From assembly GCF_023101665.1 (NCBI RefSeq), contig NZ_CP082161.1, positions 5,270,001 to 5,334,000 on the forward strand: a stretch of DNA of 64,000 nt, read 5' to 3'. The notes beneath the pieces were generated by a model that saw only the letters and a list, made by a program, of their open reading frames with translations, was not told the DNA's origin and searched no databases. Source of the stretch: Bradyrhizobium sp. 195 (GTDB taxonomy: Bacteria > Pseudomonadota > Alphaproteobacteria > Rhizobiales > Xanthobacteraceae). Positions 1-8,950 of this stretch are shown piece by piece. The stretch's first letter is position 1; every line of letters starts with the position of its first letter. Position numbers and translations under genes: made by a program.

Positions 1-83
1 ACGATGGCCCGTCGACCAACCATTGCTACCAGAGCGCGGCCGCCTATGTCGGCCAGGACCGCCGCCGGCACCCCTGCTACTGA
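1..83 (+). CDS. C-terminal end of an unidentified small protein (partial)
   Basis: The third forward frame is open from the window edge to a TGA at 81-83 and encodes a tail containing NHCYQSAAAYVG and ending in RRRHPCY. Two cysteines lie near the end. The start is outside the window, so family and function cannot be assigned. It points toward the host-attachment-like gene on the opposite strand, making the pair convergent. It could be a chance open frame, since only 26 codons are visible. Confidence 0.35.
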   Translation, partial: DGPSTNHCYQSAAAYVGQDRRRHPCY

Positions 84-113
84 GGGACGCTGGCGCGGTC
101 TCTGAGGGCGCCC

Positions 114-575
114 CTATTTGGCGGCGCCCGACAGCAGCAATTGCTTCTCGATCTCGTAGACCGGCAGCTTGACGAGATCCTTGCCGATCTCGCCCCGAAG
201 CGCCTTGCGCATGACTTCCGAATAGTCGGCACGGATCATGCCGAGGGCACGTGGTGAGGCCACCATGGTCAGGGCCGTGGTCTCGCCGGAGTTCACGGCG
301 GCATCGAGCCGACCCGCCAGGCTTCGCAGGAAGGCGCGCTCGGCCTCATCATGCCAGTCGGTCTGCTCGGCCGAGCTGCGCGCCCCGCCGGTAGCGGCAT
401 GCAGGCGGCCCGGCGCGTCGGTCCCTTGCGCACTGGTCGAGGGGTTGGGGTGCTCGTGCACCTCCCTGGTGTGGAGGTTCGGAAACATCTCGTCGCCGAG
501 ATTTTCCAGAATGAGCGCCTTGCGCCCATCGCACACGACCAGCCAGTCGCCCTTGTCGATTCTCATCTTGTCCAT
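114..575 (-). CDS. Host attachment-like protein
   Basis: The 153-residue product resembles the 'host attachment protein' (baeRF-like) family: it opens with MRIDKGDWLVVCDGRKA, has a polar middle rich in His, Gly and Ser, and ends in a block containing TTALTMVASPRALGMIR. This fold is related to release-factor eRF1 domains; the name comes from a plant-attachment phenotype and the biochemical role is unknown. No signal peptide is visible, so it is probably cytoplasmic. The start may instead be three codons in, at the second Met. It lies 39 bases downstream of the DUF3775-like gene on the same strand, so the two may be co-transcribed. Confidence 0.75.
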   Translation of the reverse strand: MDKMRIDKGDWLVVCDGRKALILENLGDEMFPNLHTREVHEHPNPSTSAQGTDAPGRLHAATGGARSSAEQTDWHDEAERAFLRSLAGRLDAAVNSGETTALTMVASPRALGMIRADYSEVMRKALRGEIGKDLVKLPVYEIEKQLLLSGAAK

Positions 576-614
576 TGCAACTCTCCTTGAAACTTATCGA
601 CGCCGCGTCCGGCA

Positions 615-1025
615 TCAGAGATGTTCTTCGAATTCCTCGAAGGACTTGCCGAATTGCGCCATCGCCTCCTCCAGATAGTCAGCGAGCATTGGCGTGCCGA
701 TCAGGTAGGAAGCGGTGCGCTGGTTGTGCGCCTGCGCGGCCTGGGTATGCAATTCCCGCCAATTGGAGAGATCGCCGCCGCCGCGACCAAGCCAGATCAG
801 CGCCACGAGGTCGATCTGCTCGTCGACATTGAGATCGCGGATAAAGCCCGCGAGCTCCGCACGATCGGTGGACCCGCCGCGCCCGCTACGGCCATAGCTC
901 ATGTCATCGTCGCCGAAGTCCACGATGACGCCCCCTCCGGCCGCCTCGCTGTCGGACCGGCGCGATTTCGAGATGACGAAGAAGACTTTCTCCGGCGAGA
1001 TCGACAGATTTGGAATGACCAGCAT
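615..1025 (-). CDS. DUF3775-like protein
   Basis: A 136-residue acidic protein that begins MLVIPNLSISPEKVFFVI and ends in a Glu-rich tail (FEEFEEHL). The segment DLVALIWLGRGG followed by an alanine-rich helix ending in MLADYLEEAM is typical of DUF3775, a family of unknown function in alphaproteobacteria. I chose the ATG at 1025 because AAGGTG lies six bases upstream; a start ten codons earlier has no such site. It precedes the host-attachment-like gene and probably shares its transcript. Confidence 0.65.
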   Translation of the reverse strand: MLVIPNLSISPEKVFFVISKSRRSDSEAAGGGVIVDFGDDDMSYGRSGRGGSTDRAELAGFIRDLNVDEQIDLVALIWLGRGGGDLSNWRELHTQAAQAHNQRTASYLIGTPMLADYLEEAMAQFGKSFEEFEEHL

Positions 1026-1259
1026 CGGTTCACCTTGCCCGGCAGCAAGCACCACGCCGCTGCCACGCCAGCAACACTAAGGGCCGCGGCAGACTTGCGA
1101 ATTGCGCAGGATCAAGGTCTCCGGCACGGCATCGGCCATGCGGTCAAAGCCAGCCGGGCCGATTTGCTGAATTTGTTCATCAGCATTACATTTCGCTTCC
1201 GCCACAATTTGATCAGAACAACTTCGATATTCTGGATCGCGTAAGCGGAGGAAGACATC

Positions 1260-1550
1260 ATGACTCTCAAGATCGGCCTCGTCGCCGCAGCCCTGTTCGG
1301 TGCCACGTTGGGTGCCTTGGCGACATTGCCGGCGGCGTCCGCCATGCCCGTCGCGCCCGCGCCTGCGACACCGCAGGTCTCCGGCGTCGAGCAGGTTCGC
1401 ATGGTCTGCGACGCCTGGGGACGCTGCTGGTGGCGTCCGAACTATTATGGGTATTACGGTCCGCGGCCGTATTACGGCCCGCGGTATTATGGACCACGTG
1501 CTTACGGGCCGCGCTATTACGGCTATGGCCCACGCTATCGCCGCTGGTGA
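1260..1550 (+). CDS. Secreted Tyr/Gly/Pro-rich small protein
   Basis: This 96-residue protein has a clear signal peptide: a hydrophobic stretch after MTLKIG ending in ASA near residue 28. The C-terminal half is built of repeated YYGPR-type units. Two cysteines sit in CDAWGRCWW (about residues 50-55), just before the repeats. GGAGGA lies just upstream of the ATG. Proteins of this composition are common and uncharacterised in rhizobia; a periplasmic or envelope location is inferred. A strong terminator follows directly. Confidence 0.8.
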   Translation: MTLKIGLVAAALFGATLGALATLPAASAMPVAPAPATPQVSGVEQVRMVCDAWGRCWWRPNYYGYYGPRPYYGPRYYGPRAYGPRYYGYGPRYRRW

Positions 1551-1554
1551 CATC

Positions 1555-1583
1555 CGAAGGGGCCTCAGGGCCCCTTCGCTTTT
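1555..1583 (+). terminator. Rho-independent terminator
   Basis: A perfect ten-base-pair stem (1555-1564 with 1569-1578) closes a TCAG loop and is followed by CTTTT. It begins five bases after the stop codon of the secreted Tyr-rich protein. Confidence 0.85.
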
Positions 1584-1680
1584 GCGAGATCATTCCTTGC
1601 GCGGTTGTCGCCGGCCTGGAGCGATTCCAAAACTGATCCAGATCAAAGATGAAATCGGCCCGCACCGTCATTCTGCGGTG

Positions 1681-1854
1681 ATGGCCGAGTTGATCGTTTT
1701 TCGATGCCCTCAGACGGGCATGAACGTGCAGACGCATCTTGAGAAGCAGCCGAGACAGGAGGGACGAAGCTTTGCGTCCTTCGCCTGCCCCGCGTGCATG
1801 CGGCTACATTTCCTCGACGCAGCCTCCGGCCAACCGATGAACCGGGAACGTTGA
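1681..1854 (+). CDS. Small zinc-ribbon-like protein
   Basis: A 57-residue protein starting MAELIVFRCPQTGMNVQ and containing a second cysteine pair in FACPACMRLHFLD. The CPxTG ... CPxCxxxH spacing suggests a minimal treble-clef or zinc-ribbon fold, though the first half has only one Cys. Such proteins are common and uncharacterised in Bradyrhizobium. No strong ribosome-binding site is visible and an in-frame ATG lies further upstream; 1681 was chosen because it begins at the conserved-looking core. Confidence 0.55.
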   Translation: MAELIVFRCPQTGMNVQTHLEKQPRQEGRSFASFACPACMRLHFLDAASGQPMNRER

Positions 1855-2001
1855 CGGTGACATTGATCTTGCGGGCGTCATGGCATGATGTCCGCAATAC
1901 TACGGCCTGGAATTCGATTTACTGAAACGCGATGTTTCGCCATTGATGGCGATGTACCGACGTTCATTTGATTTGTCACATTTCAGCAGCCGGCCAGACG
2001 C

Positions 2002-2967
2002 ATGTTGTTCGACGCCCTCGCTCCATCCTCCGCGCTCCAACTGATCGGCTTTGCCGACGTCGATGCGTTTCGGCCGATCGAGACGATGGAGGACGCGAGA
2101 AGCATTCCGCTCGACATCCCAAGCTTCGCAGCGGCCCGCGCCGTTGTCTCCCTGCCGGCATGCCGCATCGTCGTGATGAGGTCGTTTGCGCGCATCCTCG
2201 ACACCGCCTATCGGATGCCGGGCGGGATGGTAATCCTGTCCATGACCGACGACCTCCAGGTCAACTTCAAGGGTTTGGATCTCGATGCGCGCTTCTTCGT
2301 TGCGCTCCGCGGCAACGATGAATGCCATTTCGTCGAGCCTCAGACCAATCATCATGCCATGATCATCTTCTCCCCCGAGCTGAGAGACCGGGGCTGGTTC
2401 GATCACGCCGACGACTTGCGAGCCCGCGTCGCGAACCGGCCCGCCCTGCTCCACACGCGGCGACTCCTGCTCGACATCCTGCGAACCGCGTCCGTGCAGC
2501 CGTTCCTGTTCGAAACCAGCGAGGTGGCCGCCCATCTCCAGGAGGGTCTGCTGCTCGCGCTCGACGATTTGTTTCGGATCGATTCGATGTCGGATCTGAG
2601 CGCCTCGGCCCAGAGCGAGCGCGCGATCAAGCTCGTGCAGCGGATCGACGACTACGTCGCGGCCCATCCGACCGCGCCGATCTACACCGCCGATCTCGCC
2701 GGCGAGTTCGGCGTCTCGATCCGAACGCTCGGCGGCGCAGTCAGCAAGGTGCGTGGCATGAGCCTGCACCAGTACATTCGCCTCAAGAGGCTGTGGGCGA
2801 CCCGCGGCCGCCTCCTGAGGGGTGGCGGCGCCACCGTCGCGACCTGCGCCCGTGCCCAGGGCTTCCATCATCTCGGTGAATTTGCCGCAGCCTACCGCGC
2901 GACGTTCCACGAGGCGCCCTCGGACACGCTGGCCCGGGGGCGGCAGGTGTCCCGTCGGACTGACTGA
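2002..2967 (+). CDS. AraC-family transcriptional regulator
   Basis: A 321-residue protein with an N-terminal sensing half and an AraC/XylS-type DNA-binding C-terminus (about residues 215-315). The first helix-turn-helix includes IYTADLAGEFGVSIRTLGGA; the second includes the VATCARAQGFHHLGEFAAAYR signature, where the GF..xxxF pattern is characteristic. The linker SLHQYIRLKRL is also typical. The N-terminal half resembles the AraC-binding-like domain of regulators acting on aromatic or fatty-acid stimuli; the ligand is unknown. The ATG at 2002 has only a weak ribosome-binding site. No adjacent target operon is obvious. Confidence 0.88.
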   Translation: MLFDALAPSSALQLIGFADVDAFRPIETMEDARSIPLDIPSFAAARAVVSLPACRIVVMRSFARILDTAYRMPGGMVILSMTDDLQVNFKGLDLDARFFVALRGNDECHFVEPQTNHHAMIIFSPELRDRGWFDHADDLRARVANRPALLHTRRLLLDILRTASVQPFLFETSEVAAHLQEGLLLALDDLFRIDSMSDLSASAQSERAIKLVQRIDDYVAAHPTAPIYTADLAGEFGVSIRTLGGAVSKVRGMSLHQYIRLKRLWATRGRLLRGGGATVATCARAQGFHHLGEFAAAYRATFHEAPSDTLARGRQVSRRTD

Positions 2968-3036
2968 CGCCGCAAGCCCCTCGCGACGGTGACCGGCATC
3001 GGCGTCATCTCGGACATATCTGGAACGCCAGGGGAC

Positions 3037-3113
3037 TGGCGCGCTCGGAAGGATTCGAACCTCCGACCCTCGGAATCGAAATCCGATGCTCTATCCAGCT
3101 GAGCTACGAGCGC
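3037..3113 (-). tRNA. tRNA-Arg (anticodon UCG)
   Basis: The minus strand folds into a full cloverleaf: acceptor arm GCGCTCG paired with CGAGCGC, D-arm with AGCTCAGCTGGATAGAGC, anticodon stem TCGGA/TCCGA around the loop TTTCGAT, and T-arm with GGTTCGAATCC. The anticodon reads TCG, so it decodes CGA and probably other CGN arginine codons. The 3' CCA is encoded at 3037-3039. No integrase gene lies next to it. Confidence 0.96.
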
Positions 3114-3269
3114 CCCGGCCCGGGGCTACCGGGCCGCAAACCGAGACCTGCCCGACCGGCTGCTGACGAGCCAGCACACCGGGGCGGCGTTCGGATGGAT
3201 ACGAATTAGCAGAGAGGCTGACCAATAAAAAGCCCTCCTCGCCTCCCTCGATACGGATCGAGGCTGCTC

Positions 3270-3794
3270 TTACCAGGTCGTGTTGAAGAGGCCGAAATGC
3301 GGCTGCTGGGCGACCATCATCGGCCGGCCCTGAGGCTGTGCCGGATGCGCCCTGGCGACCCTGCGCCTGGGCTGAGCCTGGACCGGAGCAGCCTGGGCCT
3401 GAGAACCCTGGGCCTGAGAGCCCTGCGGCTTGGCCTCGGGCTTCCTGGCCGCGGCAGCATCGGCCTTCGGCGGCGTGAACTGGGCGAATGTCTCGCGCAC
3501 CCGCGCCTTGGCCGATAGCTCGGCCAAGGCCGGCGACAGGCCCTCCTGCACCAGCGGCCGGGGAGGCACGACTGCGGCGGTCTGCACCGCGGGCGCGGCA
3601 ATCGTGGGCTGGGTCGTATCCAGCACGACACGCTCCGGCAGATGGCGGTCGGAGCGGATCCGGATCAGCGGCTGATCATTGCTTACGGTGGCGACAGCCT
3701 GCGCAACCGGTTGCGATGGCAGAACATAGTTCGCTGCAAACAGCAGTGCGAGCAAGGCTCCACCGACAAAGACGAAATACCGAAAGATGGGCAT
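3270..3794 (-). CDS. Membrane-anchored Pro/Ala/Gln-rich protein of unknown function
   Basis: A 174-residue protein with one N-terminal membrane segment (FVFVGGALLALLFAANYVL, about residues 7-25). A long low-complexity periplasmic or cytoplasmic tail follows, with GSQAQ repeats and a basic patch (PRRRVARAHPAQPQG). The ATG at 3794 was chosen because the reading frame upstream of it lacks protein-like composition and the membrane segment begins at once. No family recognised. The next leftward gene upstream is also membrane-anchored, with a 161-base gap. Confidence 0.65.
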   Translation of the reverse strand: MPIFRYFVFVGGALLALLFAANYVLPSQPVAQAVATVSNDQPLIRIRSDRHLPERVVLDTTQPTIAAPAVQTAAVVPPRPLVQEGLSPALAELSAKARVRETFAQFTPPKADAAAARKPEAKPQGSQAQGSQAQAAPVQAQPRRRVARAHPAQPQGRPMMVAQQPHFGLFNTTW

Positions 3795-3955
3795 TGGCCG
3801 AGCTCCGCCCCCCGCATCCCCGCGTGGGCTCTTCGCCTTCAACAGGCGATCATTTAATTGGTTCCTGACCCAGCCGTTCGGTTCAAATGGCGACGCCAGG
3901 TTTTTTTGCCAAGCACTAGGGAGGGTAACTTTTCCGCTACCGGAACATGCCGTGC

Positions 3956-4528
3956 TTACGCGCGACGTGCCGCAACCAACGAGCATTTCGCCTGATCGGC
4001 ATTGACGTTGACAAAGCCCACGGAGATTCGGGCAAAGGTCTTGCGGCTCTTCATGCTGACCGGATCTGCCAGCACGCGGCTCCGATCGGTGAGATGACTG
4101 CCGTCGCGCCGCGAAAAGGCGCAAACGATCTCGACATTCTTTACGGCATAGTCATTGTCGTTTCGCAGCGTGAGCGTCACCAGGGCTTTCGAGCCAAGGC
4201 CGCCCCGCCGCCAGGTCTGCGATGAAATCCTGAGACGATCGAGGTCCGCCATAGCCGGGACCTGAGCTTCGGAAGCCAACGAGGCCGATGCCGCCGGATC
4301 GCCCGAAGGAGAAGGCTCGGCTGCCGCCAGCTCCGACTTCAGGGGCTCAGCACTATTGCCTTTGGAGAGGGGCAGCAGCATCCAGACCCCGCAGCCGACA
4401 ATGACGGCGGCCATCAGCCACAGCAGGCTTCGGCCAAATGAGACGCTCGCCAACGTCACGGCCCGCGCCAGTCGCTCGCCGGTTCCGGCGAAGCGCTCCA
4501 ATACCATCCGGTGGAGCCTGGCGTTCAT
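3956..4528 (-). CDS. Single-pass membrane protein of unknown function
   Basis: A 190-residue protein starting MNARLHRMVLERFAGTGE. It has a transmembrane segment near residues 34-55 (LLWLMAAVIVGCGVWMLLPL), a low-complexity acidic linker, and a C-terminal domain that looks beta-rich (ALVTLTLRNDNDYAVKNVEI ... CAFSRRDGS). The pattern of a beta-sandwich with conserved 'N.N.Y.VKNVEI' resembles immunoglobulin-like or FxLYD-type domains; this is inference. An earlier in-frame ATG exists 17 codons upstream. No function is assignable. Confidence 0.62.
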   Translation of the reverse strand: MNARLHRMVLERFAGTGERLARAVTLASVSFGRSLLWLMAAVIVGCGVWMLLPLSKGNSAEPLKSELAAAEPSPSGDPAASASLASEAQVPAMADLDRLRISSQTWRRGGLGSKALVTLTLRNDNDYAVKNVEIVCAFSRRDGSHLTDRSRVLADPVSMKSRKTFARISVGFVNVNADQAKCSLVAARRA

Positions 4529-4710
4529 GATTGCATCACCGATAGCGGCTGAGCACGTCCGACGACGGACTTGCGACACAGACTCGGCCGCAGCTTACTT
4601 CAATCCAGAAGACGAACTAAGGTTCCCTCCGAATCGGCAAGGATGGCGATCACCGGCCGGGACCGTTAACATGCGCCGCAACATCGAACGATCGCGTTGG
4701 GAGAATTGGA

Positions 4711-5097
4711 ATGCCAGTCGTCGTCACTTGGGATCACGTCCATCTGCGCAGCCCCGATCCGGAGGCCACGGCAGCTTGGCTGCGGGACATCCTCGGTGGC
4801 GAGATCGTGCATGCGCCGGGACGGATCGACGTGAACCTTGGCGGCGCCAGGATTTTCATCGCACCGCTCGAGGGCGATAGCGCCGTCAACCCGCCGCCTC
4901 CGCACCCGCATCAGGGCCTCGATCATTTTGGCCTGACGGTGAAGGACATCGATGCCGTCGCGGCCGAGATCAAGGCCAAGGGCGTCACCTTCACGCGTGA
5001 GCCGACCACGATCCGGCCCGGCGTGCGCATCTGCTTCATCCGCGGCCCCGAAGGCATCTCGATCGAGCTGCTGGAGCGCGATAAGAAATACACCTGA
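4711..5097 (+). CDS. VOC-family (glyoxalase/dioxygenase fold) protein
   Basis: A 128-residue protein covering one complete VOC module pair. It starts VVVTWDHVHLRSPDPEATAAW, where the early His is the usual first metal ligand. HQGLDHFGLTVKDIDA carries the second His, and GPEGISIELLER near the end carries the Glu ligand. The metal site therefore looks intact. Members include lyases, isomerases and dioxygenases, so the reaction cannot be named. It stands alone, with convergent genes on its right. Confidence 0.85.
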   Translation: MPVVVTWDHVHLRSPDPEATAAWLRDILGGEIVHAPGRIDVNLGGARIFIAPLEGDSAVNPPPPHPHQGLDHFGLTVKDIDAVAAEIKAKGVTFTREPTTIRPGVRICFIRGPEGISIELLERDKKYT

Positions 5098-5138
5098 CGC
5101 GGCGCGTGCCGCACCGGACGACATTCCGTCCGATGCGG

Positions 5139-5540
5139 CTAAGTCATGCTGCCGGGCATGAAGCAACGGATGGTGACGCCCATATAGCCGTAGATCGGCC
5201 ACACCATGGTGCGCCCCACCCGGTTCGGCTCGGAAATCACGGCCTCCTCGGGGACCTCGACCCAGACAAGCTCTTGCGGCCGCCCTTCGAGCCCGGAAGC
5301 ATAGCGCGGGAGGCGGACACGATAGTGCCCGTCCTTGCTGTCCCAGTCGGTATCCGAGAGCGCCGAACCGTCGGCATCGGAGCAGCATGGTCCCTTGCCG
5401 CTGCGAAGGCCGTCGAACCAGGCTTTCAAATCCGCATTGGTATTGACGAACTGGCCGCGGTCGCGCGCATGCCCGAACGGAGCGGCGAGCGCAATCAGGG
5501 CCAAAACGCAAGCCAGCCTCACGGAAGCCAGCCCTGTCAT
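5139..5540 (-). CDS. Secreted protein of unknown function with adjacent cysteines
   Basis: A 133-residue protein whose N-terminus is a good signal peptide (LACVLALIALAAPFGHA). The mature part contains GKGPCCSDADG, a pattern seen in a small family of periplasmic rhizobial proteins of unknown role, and a single later Cys. The ATG at 5540 was preferred to one 37 codons upstream because it places the signal peptide at the start. It is convergent with the VOC gene. Confidence 0.65.
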   Translation of the reverse strand: MTGLASVRLACVLALIALAAPFGHARDRGQFVNTNADLKAWFDGLRSGKGPCCSDADGSALSDTDWDSKDGHYRVRLPRYASGLEGRPQELVWVEVPEEAVISEPNRVGRTMVWPIYGYMGVTIRCFMPGSMT

Positions 5541-5908
5541 GCTTCGCCAGCGTGTTGCGCTACCGGAGCGCCGTCGTTCGCTTGTGCAATTCGTGGGGCG
5601 CGCACTGTACAGACGCGGCTCATCGCCGCCGGAATCGATCCAGTTGCTCATCGTCGTGCTCCAGCACCCCGCGGCCAGTGCAGCAAATTTTATGCATTTC
5701 GCGGGCCAACTCTGATTCGCAACGACCGGCCTCGCCCCATCATCAGACCGTCATGCGGGCGTCACGCACAAGCCGGGACAACTACGGCTCGAAGCGGAAA
5801 CTCCCGCCGCTGGCAGGCAAACTGCCGCGTTGCGCGAGCGGATGCGCTTTGGCATAAAAGCAGGATTGGTTGCGCCATTGGGCGATGGCGGCCGGCCTGC
5901 GGGACGTT
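5541..5908. other. Non-coding gap, nothing recognised
   Basis: This 368-base stretch separates the secreted protein from the GrlR-like gene, which are divergent, so it should hold both promoters. I see no convincing -35/-10 pair, hairpin or conserved small gene here. Confidence 0.4.
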
Positions 5909-6262
5909 ATGAAGAACGGTCTCTATTCGATTCATGTGACCCTGCTCGATGGTCGAGCCGGCAAGGGCAGCGGCGTCATTCTTTTTCGCGACGGCAAGAT
6001 TCTTGGCGGCGATGCCTACCTCTATTACACCGGCAGCTACGTGGTGAAGGATGACACCACCTTCAAAGGCGAGGTGCTGGTGCAACGGCACACCTCGCCG
6101 CGGGGCGACGACAATCCGCTATTCGGCGGCCCTGCCCCGGTCGGCATCGGTGTCAGCGGGACCTACACGGACACCCGCGCGGAGATGACGGGCACCGCGC
6201 TGGTCGGCAAGGCCAGCCTGATTTTCGGCGCAACGCTGCACAAGCTCGCCGAGGCTGATTAG
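5909..6262 (+). CDS. GrlR-family regulatory protein
   Basis: A 117-residue protein beginning MKNGLYSIHVTLLDGRAGKG and continuing with GVILFRDGKILGGDAYLYY. This matches the GrlR family, first known as the repressor partner of GrlA in type III secretion islands; it folds as a small calycin-like beta-barrel. Homologues occur widely in rhizobia without type III genes nearby, as here, so the role is probably different. The start was set at the Met that opens the family's conserved N-terminus. It abuts the kinase gene tail to tail without a spacer. Confidence 0.75.
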   Translation: MKNGLYSIHVTLLDGRAGKGSGVILFRDGKILGGDAYLYYTGSYVVKDDTTFKGEVLVQRHTSPRGDDNPLFGGPAPVGIGVSGTYTDTRAEMTGTALVGKASLIFGATLHKLAEAD

Positions 6263-8950
6263 CTATTCCGCAGCCTGCTCGAGCGGCGCCGTGCGTGGCA
6301 GGATGATCTGGATGCGGGTGCCGCTGCCCGGCTCGGAATCGAGATCGAGCCGCCCGCCGAGCCGGTTGGTGACAATGCTATAGACGATGTGCAATCCGAG
6401 GCCGGTGCCGCCCTGGTCGCGCCGCGTCGTGAAGAACGGATCGAAGGCACGGCGGCGGACGTCGAGCGACATGCCGCAGCCATTGTCGGAGAAGATGATC
6501 CCGACATTGTCCTTGCCGGACTCCCGCACCTGAATGTCGATGGTCCCGGGCCGGCCGTCCGGGAAGGCGTGCGCCACCGAATTGAGAAACAGATTGGTCA
6601 GCACCTGGCCGTACGGGCCCGGATAGCTGTTCATGGTCAGATCCGGCTGGCACTCGACGTTGAGCGTCAGATTGTGCTTGCGCAGGCCCGGCCGCAGACT
6701 CATCACCACCTGCTCGGTGAGGTCGCCGAGGTCGAAGTTGCGCTGGTCCGAATAATTGCGGTCGGCCGCGACCTGCTTGAACGACTGGATCAGCTCGGCG
6801 GCGCGGTTGAGATTGGAGACGAGCTGCGAGGATGCGTCGCGGCTGGTGCTGAGGAAGTCGTTGAGCGTGGAGCGGCGCAGCTCGCCGCGCTCGACCTCGG
6901 CGGTGAACATCGCGGTCTTGCGCTCCAACGCGGAAGCGACCGTGAGACTGATGCCGACGGGATTGTTGACCTCGTGCGCAACGCCGGCGACGAGGCGGCC
7001 GAGCGCCGCGAGCTTCTCGGCCTCGATCAGCGAAGCCTGCGTCTCGCGCAGATTGCGCAGCGCGGTCTCGGCGGATTCCTTGGCCTTGCGCATCTCCTGC
7101 TCGCCGCGCTTGCGCTCGCCGATGTCGAGCGCGACGGTGACGATCCGCTCGATCTCGCCCTCGGCATCGAGCAGCGGCAGCTTGTTGACGAGCCATTGCC
7201 GCATGTTGCCGGAGGCGTCCTTGTACTCCTCCTCGTAGAAGCCAAGGCCTTTGCGGAGCTTGAGCACCCTCTTGTCGCTCTCGTCGGACTTGGCCGCGCC
7301 ATAGCGCGACATCAGGTCGGCCGTGGTGCGGCCGAGCGCATCGCCCGGCTCGATGCCGAAGATGCCGGCCATGTAACGGTTCATCAGCACATAGCGCAGG
7401 TCGCGGTCCTTGACGTTGATCACCGCGGGCACGGTGTCGATGACCTGCTGGAGCAGGCGCCGGCCTTCGGCGATGGCATCTTCCGCGCGCTTCTGGTCGG
7501 TGATGTCGCGCAGCGTGCCCTCGTAGCGGACGATATTGCCCGCTTCGTCGCGCACGCCGGTGGCGCTGTCGGAGAGCCAAAGGATGTCGCCGCTGCGCTG
7601 GCGCACCTGATACTCGAACTCGCGCACCATGCCGTCGCGCGTCATCAGCCGCTGGTATTCGACGCGCGCCTCGGGATGGACGTAGATGGTGTGGGCGATG
7701 TCGTTGATGCTGTCGATCAGCTGCTGCGGGCTGTCGTAGCCCATCATTCGCGCCAGCGCCGGATTGGCGTTGAGCAGATCGCCGGCCGGCGTCGTCACAT
7801 AAATGCCGTCGACCGAGCCCTCGAACAGTTTCCGGTAGCTCTCTTCGGCGAGGCGCTGCTCGGTGAGTGCGCGCACCGCCGCCTCGCGCGCCGTATCGGC
7901 CTCCTCCAGCGCACGGCGGAACACTTCGGCCGCACGCGCGATGTCGCCGATCTCGTTGTCGAGGTCGGCGGACGGGATGGAGGTGTCTTTCTGGCCCGCC
8001 GCAAGCGCGCGAATGGAGCGTGCGATCTGGGCGAGCGGACGGACCGTCCTGCGCACCACGAAGCCGGCCGCGAGAATGCCGATCAGAACCCCGATGGTGC
8101 CAAGCACGATGCTCTGCCATCGCGCTTCCGTCAGCGTACGGGCAAAGTCACGCGACAGCACGTGGCCGCGCCGGTCGCTGACTTCGCGCAGCAATTCGGT
8201 GACGCGGCCGATCAGCCGGCCCTCGGTTCCCAGCACCTCGCGGTCGATGTCGGCGATCTGCCGCTCGCGGACGGCCACGGCCATGATGGCCTCGGCATAA
8301 TCGTTCACCGCCGACCTCAGCCTGGCATCGCCAATATTCAGCGCCCGCATGTTCTGCGCGGCCTGCTCTGCCGCGGACGGGTTGCGCGCGAGCAGCCCGA
8401 GCGCGATGCGGCTCTGCGCCTCGGACAGGCGCGAGGCCAGCTCGCGGTCGGCGGTGCCTGCGACGACGGCGTCGAACTGCTCGCGCAGCGGCGGCAGGTT
8501 GGCGAGCAGCTGGGCGCGACGATCGATCAGGGTCGAGATCCGCTCGAGGCCGGTGCGATAAGTGGCAAGCCGCTCGGTGACCCCGTCGATCATGTCCTGC
8601 TGCTCGGGCGCGAGCTCGATGCGGGTCTTCTTCAGGATGTCGCTGAGCGTCGAGGCCGCCTCGCCGACCTGCTGGAACTGGGTGCCGGCGCCGGGATCGG
8701 TGACGAAGTCGCGCGCGGCAAGGCGCAGTTCGTTCATGCGGCGGTCGATGTCCTCGGCGAGGTCGCCGACGCTCTGGAGCCGCTGCAGCTCCGCAAAGGT
8801 CGTGTCGATGTGCCGAATCGCGATCACGCTCGCGGTCGATGTGACGATGATCACCGCCAGCACGAGCAAGAAGCTGCCGAAGGTGAGCTGGCCGATGGAG
8901 AGCGAGAAGGTTCGCTTTTTCTCAGGGGTCGGCGTCAATTCGGCGGACAT
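6263..8950 (-). CDS. Transmembrane PAS-domain sensor histidine kinase
   Basis: An 895-residue inner-membrane kinase. Order: transmembrane helix at about 22-44, a helical periplasmic sensor region to about 280, second transmembrane helix 281-299, HAMP linker about 300-352, PAS domain from about 371 (ending in EGTLRDITDQKRAE), second PAS from about 500 (ending in TVALDIGERKRGE), then the kinase core. The phosphoacceptor is His659 in VAGVAHEVNNPVG. The N box is NLFLNSVAHAF (786-796), G1 is DNGCGM (822-827) and G2 is GGTGLGL (847-853), so all catalytic boxes are present. No receiver domain and no adjacent response regulator are seen, making it an orphan kinase with an unknown signal and partner. 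Confidence 0.95.
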   Translation of the reverse strand: MSAELTPTPEKKRTFSLSIGQLTFGSFLLVLAVIIVTSTASVIAIRHIDTTFAELQRLQSVGDLAEDIDRRMNELRLAARDFVTDPGAGTQFQQVGEAASTLSDILKKTRIELAPEQQDMIDGVTERLATYRTGLERISTLIDRRAQLLANLPPLREQFDAVVAGTADRELASRLSEAQSRIALGLLARNPSAAEQAAQNMRALNIGDARLRSAVNDYAEAIMAVAVRERQIADIDREVLGTEGRLIGRVTELLREVSDRRGHVLSRDFARTLTEARWQSIVLGTIGVLIGILAAGFVVRRTVRPLAQIARSIRALAAGQKDTSIPSADLDNEIGDIARAAEVFRRALEEADTAREAAVRALTEQRLAEESYRKLFEGSVDGIYVTTPAGDLLNANPALARMMGYDSPQQLIDSINDIAHTIYVHPEARVEYQRLMTRDGMVREFEYQVRQRSGDILWLSDSATGVRDEAGNIVRYEGTLRDITDQKRAEDAIAEGRRLLQQVIDTVPAVINVKDRDLRYVLMNRYMAGIFGIEPGDALGRTTADLMSRYGAAKSDESDKRVLKLRKGLGFYEEEYKDASGNMRQWLVNKLPLLDAEGEIERIVTVALDIGERKRGEQEMRKAKESAETALRNLRETQASLIEAEKLAALGRLVAGVAHEVNNPVGISLTVASALERKTAMFTAEVERGELRRSTLNDFLSTSRDASSQLVSNLNRAAELIQSFKQVAADRNYSDQRNFDLGDLTEQVVMSLRPGLRKHNLTLNVECQPDLTMNSYPGPYGQVLTNLFLNSVAHAFPDGRPGTIDIQVRESGKDNVGIIFSDNGCGMSLDVRRRAFDPFFTTRRDQGGTGLGLHIVYSIVTNRLGGRLDLDSEPGSGTRIQIILPRTAPLEQAAE

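Noticed and set aside
1300..1854. 184-codon frame covering the end of the Tyr-rich gene and beyond
   Set aside because: Its first part is out of frame with the secreted protein and crosses a strong terminator; only its last 57 codons look like a real protein, and these are annotated separately.
3037..3113. tRNA-Arg as an attachment site of a genomic island
   Set aside because: No integrase, no repeated tRNA end and no change in gene character next to it were found.
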